Assembly (NCBI GenBank): GCA_025964055.1
Contig: JAOPZP010000566.1
Span: forward strand, 1 to 6,111
From: Conexibacter sp.
GTDB taxonomy: Bacteria > Actinomycetota > Thermoleophilia > Solirubrobacterales > Solirubrobacteraceae
Length of the DNA stretch: 6,111 nucleotides
Direction: 5' to 3'
The notes under the pieces are model-generated. The model searched no databases, had not been told where the DNA came from, and saw nothing but the letters and a program-made list of their open reading frames with translations. A program made the position numbers and the translations under genes. This document shows, in pieces, positions 1 to 5,890 of the stretch (position 1 is the first letter of the stretch; every line of letters starts with the position of its first letter).

Positions 1-544
1 CCGGCTCGCCGGCGCGAACGGCGTCGAGGACGGCGCGATGGCCGGCGCGCAGCCGGCGGCGATCGGCGGCGGAGCAGCCGCCGCTGACGCGCAGGACGAA
101 GGACTGCTCATCGATGGTCGCGATGGACCGCATCAGGACCTCGTTGCCCGAGGCCTCCGCCACGGCGAGGTGGAAGGCCGATCCGTCGACGGCCTCGACG
201 CCGACGGCGTCCAGGGCGGCGAACGCCGCCGCGAGGTCGTCCGCAGGGCGCGCCGCGGCCAGCTCGGCGGCCTTGGGCTCGAGCAGCAGGCGGATGTCGA
301 ACTGCTCGCGCACGTCGCGCAGCCGGACCCGACGTGGCACGTAGCCGCCGCCGGACGCCTCTTCGACCAGCCCGATGACCGCGAGCCGTCGCAGCGCGTC
401 GCGGACCGGCGTCCGGCTCATCTCGAGCTCGACCGCGAGCTGCTGCTCGACGAGCCGCCCTCCGAAGGCGCGCGGGCCGGAGGCCAGGAGCTCTCCCCTG
501 ATGCGCTCGAAGGCCTTCTCCCGAAGCGGCGTGTGTCCCGACAC
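1..544 (-). CDS. GntR-family (FCD/FadR-like) transcriptional regulator, 3' end cut by the window edge
   Basis: This is a DNA-binding regulator, probably local, of the divergent operon. About 181 residues are visible when read from the GTG at 544. Residues 7-70 form a classic GntR winged helix-turn-helix, with LVEQQLAVELEMSRTPVRDA at 31-50, RRL-GLVEE after it and a GGGYVPR wing at 65-71. The C-terminal part is an FCD all-helical ligand domain: R85/E89 in the first helix, FH at 124-125, SGN at 132-134 and H169 in GHRAVLDAV. These fit the usual metal or ligand site. The domain is unusually short between E89 and H125, and the Asp expected four residues before FH is a Gly (D120 sits five before). 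An in-frame ATG at 565 is the alternative start. GTG 544 is preferred because AGG lies 9 nt upstream, whereas nothing ribosome-binding-like precedes 565. The last helices and stop lie outside the window. Confidence 0.93.
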   Translation of the reverse strand, partial: MSGHTPLREKAFERIRGELLASGPRAFGGRLVEQQLAVELEMSRTPVRDALRRLAVIGLVEEASGGGYVPRRVRLRDVREQFDIRLLLEPKAAELAAARPADDLAAAFAALDAVGVEAVDGSAFHLAVAEASGNEVLMRSIATIDEQSFVLRVSGGCSAADRRRLRAGHRAVLDAVRAGEP

Positions 545-554
545 ACCGACAAAC

Positions 555-602
555 CTACACCGCATCTGGGCGGACCGTGTGTATACCGACGGGCCAACGC
601 AT
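555..602 (-). CDS. possible 15-codon leader ORF upstream of the regulator
   Basis: An ATG at 602-600 is preceded by GGAGG (minus-strand reading of 611-615) with an 8-nt spacer, the best ribosome-binding site on this side. The frame reads MRWPVGIHTVRPDAV and stops at TAG (557-555), 10 nt before the preferred GTG start of the GntR gene in another frame. It could be a leader peptide whose translation hands ribosomes to the regulator. It is no family I recognise and may be chance. It also conflicts with the best minus-strand promoter guess, whose start near 609 would leave the GGAGG outside the transcript. Confidence 0.22.
   Translation of the reverse strand: MRWPVGIHTVRPDAV
575..592. promoter_or_regulatory. 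candidate GntR operator O1 (GTATAC-centred dyad)
   Basis: CCGTgtGTATACcgACGG is an inverted repeat in which 7 of 9 base pairs match, with only the pair flanking each side of the GTATAC core mismatched. GTATAC-centred palindromes are, from memory, typical of several FCD-type GntR regulators. It lies between the minus-strand promoter candidate and the regulator start, a position suited to autoregulation. An offset copy of ATACCGAC follows at 601-608. Confidence 0.5.
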
Positions 603-615
603 ACCGACCGCCTCC

Positions 616-644
616 ATAAAATGCACGTAGACACTTGCCTTCAA
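616..644 (-). promoter_or_regulatory. candidate promoter for the GntR regulator
   Basis: Read on the minus strand, TTGAAG (644-639) is followed after 17 bp by TTTTAT (621-616), each matching the sigma-70-type consensus at 4 of 6 positions. This AT-rich spot stands out in a GC-rich region. Predicted transcription start is near 609, placing O1 just downstream. Its -35 box overlaps the -35 box of the opposite promoter by two bases. Confidence 0.35.
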
Positions 645-664
645 GGGCCCGGCGGCTGTATACC
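635..664 (+). promoter_or_regulatory. candidate promoter for the amidohydrolase-transporter operon
   Basis: TTGCCT (635-640) and TATACC (659-664) are separated by 18 bp, resembling a housekeeping sigma promoter. The predicted transcription start is about 671, which is an A and is also the first base of an ATG. The -10 box lies inside the second GTATAC dyad, so a regulator bound there would block RNA polymerase. The operon has no other promoter-like sequence that I could see further down. Confidence 0.45.
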
Positions 665-670
665 GGTGCC
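651..670. promoter_or_regulatory. candidate GntR operator O2 (GTATAC-centred dyad)
   Basis: A GTATAC core at 658-663 is flanked by GGC (651-653) and GCC (668-670). Seven of ten base pairs match across the 20-bp dyad. It shares the 9-mer TGTATACCG (657-665) with O1 (580-588). The two cores are 77 bp apart, about 7.3 turns of DNA. Overlap with the -10 box suggests repression of the plus-strand operon. Confidence 0.5.
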
Positions 671-733
671 ATGTTGTCGCCATGGACGTTCGTACAGCGC
701 TCGGCCGGGATCCCCCGAGGGGCAAGCCGCTGA
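671..733 (+). CDS. possible leaderless 20-codon leader ORF, stop overlapping the amidohydrolase start
   Basis: The ATG at 671 coincides with the predicted transcription start, so it could be translated from a leaderless mRNA, a mode common in actinobacteria. The peptide begins MLSPWTFVQR and has 20 residues, with no run of one amino acid that would suggest classic attenuation. Its TGA (731-733) overlaps the ATG of the amidohydrolase as TGATG, the same junction used between the two permease genes downstream. That geometry suggests translational coupling. Codon usage is less GC3-biased (GTA, CCA, CGA, GCA) than in the large genes, so the peptide itself may not matter. I recognise no family, and chance remains possible. 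Confidence 0.33.
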   Translation: MLSPWTFVQRSAGIPRGASR

Positions 734-2154
734 TGGCGTCGCTGCTGCTGACCGACGGCTACGTCGTGACGGTCGATCCCGACCGGCGCGTGATCCCGTC
801 GGGCTTCGTCCGCGTCGAGGACGACCGGATCACCGGCATCGGGCCGATGGAGGAGATCGGGGACGTGGGCGAGGCCCGCGTCATCCCCCTCGACGGGATG
901 ATGGTCACGCCCGGCCTGCTCAACGGCCACAACCACCACTGGGGCAGCCTCTTCAAGAACACCGGGGAGGGCCTGCTGCTCGAGCCGTGGCTGGACCAGG
1001 TGACGATCCCGCTGATGGGGCAGATGTCCCGCGACGACCTGCGGATCGCGGCCTACCTCGGAGCGATCGAGCAGATCCGGACCGGGACGACGTGCTCGCT
1101 CAACCACGTCGTCAACGTCAACGACCACGAGACGATGCAGGCGATCATCGAGCCGGCGATCGAGGTCGGCGTGCGCCAGATGGTCACCAAGGAGCTGCGC
1201 GACACGCCGCAGCCCGCGTTCTCGAACCACTACGAGGCGCGTCCGCACGTTCGGGGCCGCGAGGAGGAGGTCGCGCTCGCCGAGGAGGTCATCGACCGCT
1301 GGGACGGCGCGGGCGGGCTCATCCACATGGGCCTCGCCATCGAGACCGGCGCCAACTGGATGCTGCACAACTCGACGTCGGACGAGATCATCCGCGAGGG
1401 TGTCGCCCTGGCGCAACGGCGCGACCTGAAGATCACCAACCACTGCTCCGCCGGCACGCCGTGGCTCTCGATCAAGGAGTTCGAGCTCGCGACCGGCGGC
1501 GGCGACGTCGACTACCTGGTCCGCATCGGCGCGCTGGTCGACAACTGGGTGCTGGTCCACTCGCTGCACCTCAAGGACCGCGAGATCGCGCACGTCGCGC
1601 GCGCCGGCGCGAGCGTGATCTCCAACCCCGTGAGCAACGCCTACAGCTGCGACGGCATCGCGCCGCTCAAGCAGATGTTCGAGGCCGGGGTCAACGTGGG
1701 GCTCGGGACCGACGGCACCTACGTCAACTGCTCGCCGGACATGGTCGAGCAGATGAAGTTCGCCGCGCTCATCCAGAACGTCACGCACATGGACCCGACG
1801 CTGATGACCGCCGAGCGCGTCATCGAGATGGCCACGATCAACACGGCCAAGGCCATGGGCATGGACCATCTCGTCGGATCGCTCGAGGTCGGCAAGAAGG
1901 CCGACATCTCCGTCTTCGATCTCCGCAAGGCACACGTGACGGTGCCCAACCGCCCGGTCGGTGCGCTGGTGTTCTCCGCGCACGGCACGGACGTCGACAC
2001 CGTGGTCATCAACGGCGAGCTGCGGCTGCACCGCGGCGAGCTGATCGGCTTCGGCCGCGAGCGGGAGGTCCTGGAGGAGGCCACCGCGCGCGCCCGTGAG
2101 GTCATCGAACGCGCCGGCATCGCCGAGCGCGTCTTCGTGCACTGGCGCCACTAG
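733..2154 (+). CDS. ATZ/TRZ-type amidohydrolase (MtaD/SsnA/guanine-deaminase superfamily)
   Basis: This is a cytoplasmic metal-dependent hydrolase of 473 residues, normal for the COG0402 group that deaminates or dechlorinates nucleobase- and triazine-like rings. An N-terminal beta segment (LLLTDGYVVTVDPD) leads into the TIM barrel. Metal-binding HxH is H66-N-H68, followed by the family-like EPWLDQ. H237 is the third ligand, H276 in LVHSLHL the probable catalytic His, and D327 in GLGTDG the fourth ligand. NPVSNA (298-303) and the C-terminal GSLEVGKKADI (382-392) are also typical. The usual HxxE glutamate after H237 is absent: the residues are H-C-S-A (237-240). An in-frame ATG at 682 would add 17 atypical residues. 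ATG 733 fits the family N-terminus and has GAGGGG at 717-722. As the first large gene of the transporter operon, it probably acts on the imported compound. The exact substrate cannot be named. Confidence 0.93.
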   Translation: MASLLLTDGYVVTVDPDRRVIPSGFVRVEDDRITGIGPMEEIGDVGEARVIPLDGMMVTPGLLNGHNHHWGSLFKNTGEGLLLEPWLDQVTIPLMGQMSRDDLRIAAYLGAIEQIRTGTTCSLNHVVNVNDHETMQAIIEPAIEVGVRQMVTKELRDTPQPAFSNHYEARPHVRGREEEVALAEEVIDRWDGAGGLIHMGLAIETGANWMLHNSTSDEIIREGVALAQRRDLKITNHCSAGTPWLSIKEFELATGGGDVDYLVRIGALVDNWVLVHSLHLKDREIAHVARAGASVISNPVSNAYSCDGIAPLKQMFEAGVNVGLGTDGTYVNCSPDMVEQMKFAALIQNVTHMDPTLMTAERVIEMATINTAKAMGMDHLVGSLEVGKKADISVFDLRKAHVTVPNRPVGALVFSAHGTDVDTVVINGELRLHRGELIGFGREREVLEEATARAREVIERAGIAERVFVHWRH

Positions 2155-2159
2155 GCGCC
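2144..2159 (+). other. small GC hairpin at the amidohydrolase/binding-protein junction
   Basis: GGCGCC occurs at 2144-2149 and 2154-2159 and can pair into a 6-bp stem with an ACTA loop spanning the stop codon. No T-run follows, so it is not an intrinsic terminator. It might stabilise or pause the transcript before the binding-protein gene, which is usually expressed more highly than its neighbours. In DNA this rich in GC it may be chance. Confidence 0.2.
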
Positions 2160-2181
2160 TCGAAACCAGAGGAGCAACGAC

Positions 2182-3222
2182 GTGCGCAGATCACTAGCCC
2201 CGCTTGCGGCGATCGCCGCAGCGGCCGCGCTGGCCATGGCCGGATGCGGAAGCAACTCGAGCTCGAACAGCAGCTCGACCGCCGGCGCGGCGACGCAGGC
2301 CGCGTCGACGCCGTCGGCGGGTGGCATGAAGGTCGCGGTGCTCCTGCCCGGCAGCCCGACCGACCAGGGGTACAACGCCGACGGCCAGCGGTCGGCCGAC
2401 CTCATCAAGAAGGAGCTCGGCGCCGACGTCACCGTCACGCAGAACGTCTCGGTGCCCAACCAGGCCGACGTCTACCGCCAGTACGCCAGCAAGGGCTATG
2501 ACCTGGTCATCGGCTGGGGCGGTCAGTTCACCGACGGCGCGACCACCGTCGCCGCGGAGTTCCCGAAGGTGCAGTTCCTCGTGGTCAACAGCACGGCCAA
2601 GAACGGCACCAACCTCAACTCGATGGACGAGAACATCCAGGACTGGGAGTTCGTCGGCGGGTTCGTGACGGCCAAGCTGTCCAAGAGCGGCACCATCGGC
2701 TGGGTCGGCTCGCTGTGCATCCCGCCGACCGCGGCCAACCTGCACGGCTTCGAGCAGGGCGCGAAGTACGCCAACCCGGCGATCAAGATCAAGTCGACCT
2801 TCACCGGGGACTTCGAGGATCCGACCAAGGCCCAGCAGGCCGCGCAGGCCATGATCGACAGCGGCGCCGATGCGCTGAGCGGCAACATGAACAACGGCTG
2901 GTTCGGTCTGTTCAAGGCCGCGCAGGGCAAGAAGGTGCCGACCGTCACCGAGTGGGTCGACAACAGCTCGCTGGCCAAGGACGTCATCGCCTCGTCGATC
3001 CTGAAGACGCAGGCGACGTTCCTCGCGGGGATCGCCAAGCAGGCGCAGAGCGGGTCGCTGGGCGGCAAGCTGTTCCAGTACACGATGACGGCCGACTCCG
3101 GGCCGGCGGTGTCCAAGACGGCGCTGCTGCCCCAGAGCGTCTACGACGAGGCGCTCGCGGCCCAGAAGAAGATCGTGGACGGGACGATCAAGCCCAAGGT
3201 CGACACCTCCTGCCCGAAGTGA
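2182..3222 (+). CDS. BMP-family (PnrA/NupN-like) substrate-binding lipoprotein of an ABC importer
   Basis: This extracytoplasmic binding protein delivers a solute to the membrane permeases. It has 346 residues and a GTG start, with AGAGGAG (2168-2174) 7 nt upstream, a strong ribosome-binding site. An arginine-led hydrophobic signal peptide ends in LAMAGC, with lipidation Cys22. A Ser/Asn/Ala-rich linker (about 23-48) tethers the domain. The mature part begins KVAVLLPGSPTDQGYN, whose D61-Q-G-Y-N65 matches the BMP-family DxGFN nucleoside motif. The segments YDLVIGWGGQFTD and ENIQDWEFVGGFV are also family-like. Where canonical members have a GvDvDQ segment, this one reads VTEWVDNSS (255-263). 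Cys179 and Cys344 are the only Cys after lipidation and might form a disulfide. Family assignment is firm; nucleoside specificity is an inference from relatives. Confidence 0.93.
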   Translation: MRRSLAPLAAIAAAAALAMAGCGSNSSSNSSSTAGAATQAASTPSAGGMKVAVLLPGSPTDQGYNADGQRSADLIKKELGADVTVTQNVSVPNQADVYRQYASKGYDLVIGWGGQFTDGATTVAAEFPKVQFLVVNSTAKNGTNLNSMDENIQDWEFVGGFVTAKLSKSGTIGWVGSLCIPPTAANLHGFEQGAKYANPAIKIKSTFTGDFEDPTKAQQAAQAMIDSGADALSGNMNNGWFGLFKAAQGKKVPTVTEWVDNSSLAKDVIASSILKTQATFLAGIAKQAQSGSLGGKLFQYTMTADSGPAVSKTALLPQSVYDEALAAQKKIVDGTIKPKVDTSCPK

Positions 3223-4763
3223 GCGGATCCCGGGTGGGCGACGTGAAGCACGAGGGGCCGCTGCTCCGCCTCGAGGGCATCACGAAGGCCTACCCGGGCG
3301 TGCTCGCCAACGACTCCGTCTCGTTCGAGCTGCGCGTGGGCGAGGTCCACGCGCTGCTCGGCGAGAACGGGGCCGGGAAGTCGACGCTGATGGGGATCCT
3401 CTACGGCCTGCAGCGTGCCGATGCCGGCCGCGTCCTCTTCGGCGACGAGGAGGTCGCGATCGCCGAGCCGCGTGACGCGATGGCGCTCGGCGTCGCCTAC
3501 GTCCAGCAGCACTTCTCGCTGATCCCGACGCTGTCGGTCGCCGAGAACCTCGTGCTCGCGCTGCGGTTCGGCGGGCGGCGCATCAGCCTCCGCGACGGCG
3601 CGGCGACCGTGCGCGAGCTGTCGGCCCGCTACGGCCTCGGCGTCGAGCCCAACGTCGCCGTCGAACGGCTCTCGGTCGGCGAGCAGCAGCGCGCGGAGCT
3701 GCTCAAGGCGCTGGCGCGGGAGCCGCGCGTCCTCATCCTGGACGAGCCGTCATCGCTGCTCTCGCCCGACGAGGTGCAGCGCCTCGGCACCGTCATCCGC
3801 CGGCTGGCGGCCGAGGGCATGGGCGTGATCCTGATCGCCCACAAGCTCGACGAGGTGCTGGCGGTCGTCGACCGGATCACGGTGCTGCGCCGGGGGCGCA
3901 ACGTCCGCACGCTCGTCCGCGCCGAGGCCACCCGCGAGCTGCTCGGCGAGCTGATGATCGGCGACCTGGCGGCCCGCGTCGACCACCAGCGGGCGCCCCG
4001 CGCGGGCGCCGGCGACGACGTGCTCGAGGCGCTCGACGTCTCCGTCGGCGGCGACCGCGGCCAGACGGCCGTCGACGGCGTGTCGCTCGCCGTGCGGTGC
4101 GGCGAGATCCTCGGCGTCGCGGGCCTTCAGGGCAGCGGCCAGGTCGAGCTCGTCGAGGCGCTCGCGGGCGTCCGGCCCCTGACGGGCGGGGCGATCCGGA
4201 TGGACGGGCGCGACATCGGGGCGCTCGGCGTCCGCGCCCGGCGACGCCTGGGCATCGGCCACATCCCCGCCGACCGGCGGCGCGGTGGCCTCGTCGGCGA
4301 CCTGACGATCGCCGAGAACCTCACCCTGCCGGTCGCCGGCGAGCGCCCGTTCAGCCGCTTCGGCGTGATCCGGCGGGCAGCGGTCAACGACCACGCCGTG
4401 GAGCTGATCGAGCGCTTCGGGGTGCGGACGCCCGGGCCGGCCGTTGCGGTCGCGGCGCTCTCGGGCGGCAACCAGCAGAAGGTGGTCATCGCGCGCGAGC
4501 TGTGGCGGCAGCCGTCGGTGGTGCTGGCCTGCTACCCGACGTGGGGCCTGGACTTCGCCGCCGCGGCGGCCGTGCACGAGGAGCTCCAACGTCAGCGCGA
4601 CGCGGGCGCCGCGGTGCTGCTGGCGTCGATGGACCTCGACGAGCTCCTCGGGATCGCCGATCGCATCGTCGTGATGCAGGGCGGCCGGGTGGCCGGCGAG
4701 GTCGATGCCGATGCCGCCGGCGCCGAGGAGATCGGGCTGCTGATGGGGGGCGCGGCCCGATGA
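3219..4763 (+). CDS. double-domain ABC importer ATPase (NupO/YufO, RbsA-like architecture)
   Basis: This is the cytoplasmic energising subunit, 514 residues with two fused nucleotide-binding domains. Domain 1 is complete: Walker A GENGAGKST (48-56), Q-loop Q96, signature LSVGEQQR (151-158), Walker B LILDEP with D175/E176, and H-loop H208 in IAHKLDEV. Domain 2 is degenerate: the P-loop GLQGSGQVE (302-310) lacks the Walker A lysine. LSGGNQQK (414-421) is intact, the Walker B stretch reads ACYPTWGLD with Cys438/Tyr439 in place of Asp-Glu, and no His follows. Loss of the second site is usual in this family, where only one site hydrolyses ATP. The GTG start overlaps the upstream TGA (GTGA, 3219-3222), suggesting coupling. 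GTG at 3234 or 3243 are alternatives, the latter with GGGTGG upstream. Confidence 0.94.
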   Translation: MSGSRVGDVKHEGPLLRLEGITKAYPGVLANDSVSFELRVGEVHALLGENGAGKSTLMGILYGLQRADAGRVLFGDEEVAIAEPRDAMALGVAYVQQHFSLIPTLSVAENLVLALRFGGRRISLRDGAATVRELSARYGLGVEPNVAVERLSVGEQQRAELLKALAREPRVLILDEPSSLLSPDEVQRLGTVIRRLAAEGMGVILIAHKLDEVLAVVDRITVLRRGRNVRTLVRAEATRELLGELMIGDLAARVDHQRAPRAGAGDDVLEALDVSVGGDRGQTAVDGVSLAVRCGEILGVAGLQGSGQVELVEALAGVRPLTGGAIRMDGRDIGALGVRARRRLGIGHIPADRRRGGLVGDLTIAENLTLPVAGERPFSRFGVIRRAAVNDHAVELIERFGVRTPGPAVAVAALSGGNQQKVVIARELWRQPSVVLACYPTWGLDFAAAAAVHEELQRQRDAGAAVLLASMDLDELLGIADRIVVMQGGRVAGEVDADAAGAEEIGLLMGGAAR

Positions 4764-5890
4764 GGCTGCTGCGGACGCGCCAGGGCACGCTGGTCGCCGT
4801 CGGCGTCCCGATCCTGAGCGTGGCGCTGGCGCTCGTGGTGGTCGGCGTGCTGCTGGCGGCCAACGGCAGCGATCCCGTCGCCGCCTACCGGAGCATGGTC
4901 TCGGCGGCGTTCGGCTCGACCTTCGCGCTGAGCACCACGATCATCAAGACGCTGCCGCGCCTGCTGCCCGCGCTGGGCATCGCGCTGGCCCTGCGCGCCG
5001 GCCTGTGGAACGTCGGCGCCGAGGGACAGATCTACGTCGGCGCGCTGGCCGCGGCCGGCGTCGCGCTCTTCGGACCGGTCGTCGCGTTCCCGATCGCAGC
5101 CGGCCTGGCGCTGCTCGCCGCTGCCGCCGCCGGGGCGGCCTGGGGCGCGATCCCCGGAGCGCTGCGCGCGCGGCGCGGGATCAGCGAGGTCATCACCTCG
5201 CTGATGCTGGTCTACGTCGCGATCCACCTCACGAACTACCTGGTCGAGGGCCCGTGGCTGGCCAGCGGGTCGACCTTCCCCGCGACGGACCCGGTGCCGA
5301 TCGAGCTGCGGCTGCCCATCATCTGGACGGGCACGCTGCTGAACGCCGGCGCGCTCGTCGTCCTCGGCGTCACCGTCGTCGTCGCGTTCGTGCTCGGCCG
5401 CACCGTCTTCGGCCTGCAGCTGCGAGCGATCGGGGCCAACGATCGCGCCTCGCGCGTCGCGGGCCTGTCGGTCGGCTGGGTCACGGTCGCCGCGATGGCG
5501 GCCAGCGGTGCGCTCGCCGGGCTGGCCGGCGGCATCGAGGTGCTCGGCGCGCGCGGCCGGCTGATCGAGGGCTTCTCGCCCGGCTACGGCTTCGAGGCCA
5601 TCGCGATCGCGCTGCTCGGCCGGCTGAACCCGGTCGGCATCGTCGGCGCGGCACTGCTGTTCGGCGCGCTCGACTCCGGCGGCGCCGGCCTCCAGACGAC
5701 CGCGGAAGGGGTGTCGTCGGCGATCGTGCCGATCACCGAGGGCTTCGCCGTCGTGTTCGTGCTGATCGGACTGGGCATCGTCGAGATGCTGGCCCGCCGC
5801 CGGCAGGCCCGGGCGATGCTCGACCGGGCACAGGCGCCCGACCGTCCGATCGCCCGCGACGGCCTCGCCGGACCGGTGGTGGGGGCCTGA
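4760..5890 (+). CDS. ABC importer inner-membrane permease (NupP/YufP-like, BPD_transp_2 family)
   Basis: This is the first of two permeases forming the transport channel, 376 residues with roughly eight to ten hydrophobic segments. The first is at about 11-34; further strong segments lie around the ALALRAGLW, AAAGVALF, LMLVYVAIHL and ALLFGAL stretches. The hallmark N84-V-G-A-E-G-Q90 after the second segment and EVITSLMLVY from E143 match this family. RAIGANDRASRVAGLSV and YGFEAIAIALLGRLNPVGIV are also conserved-looking, and the first of these includes the loop expected to contact the ATPase. A charged Arg/Asp-rich cytoplasmic tail ends the protein. The ATG overlaps the ATPase stop (ATGA, 4760-4763), with GGGGGG at 4745-4750 as the ribosome-binding site. 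Confidence 0.94.
   Translation: MRLLRTRQGTLVAVGVPILSVALALVVVGVLLAANGSDPVAAYRSMVSAAFGSTFALSTTIIKTLPRLLPALGIALALRAGLWNVGAEGQIYVGALAAAGVALFGPVVAFPIAAGLALLAAAAAGAAWGAIPGALRARRGISEVITSLMLVYVAIHLTNYLVEGPWLASGSTFPATDPVPIELRLPIIWTGTLLNAGALVVLGVTVVVAFVLGRTVFGLQLRAIGANDRASRVAGLSVGWVTVAAMAASGALAGLAGGIEVLGARGRLIEGFSPGYGFEAIAIALLGRLNPVGIVGAALLFGALDSGGAGLQTTAEGVSSAIVPITEGFAVVFVLIGLGIVEMLARRRQARAMLDRAQAPDRPIARDGLAGPVVGA

Noticed and set aside
38..619. A plus-strand open frame over the left end
   Set aside because: It is the shadow of the minus-strand GntR gene, which shows a clear helix-turn-helix and FCD motifs.
682..732. An in-frame upstream ATG (682) as the amidohydrolase start
   Set aside because: The extra 17 residues do not resemble the family N-terminus. 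There is no ribosome-binding site at a suitable distance, and the predicted transcript would begin only 11 nt earlier.
375..2099. A long plus-strand open frame overlapping the amidohydrolase in another frame
   Set aside because: Its translation is Arg/Gly/Asp-rich noise. The frame starting at 733 carries all the conserved catalytic motifs.
418..2151. A very long open frame antisense to the amidohydrolase (577 codons)
   Set aside because: It is a by-product of GC-rich codon bias opposite a well-supported gene. Its translation is Asp/Val/Arg/His-rich low complexity without any domain.
733..2154. Naming the enzyme as hydroxyatrazine hydrolase, guanine deaminase or MTA/SAH deaminase
   Set aside because: All share the visible motifs, and the missing HxxE glutamate argues against confident transfer of any one function.
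2144..2162. Intrinsic terminator after the amidohydrolase
   Set aside because: The GGCGCC stem is short and has no following T-run, and the next gene begins within 27 bp on the same strand.
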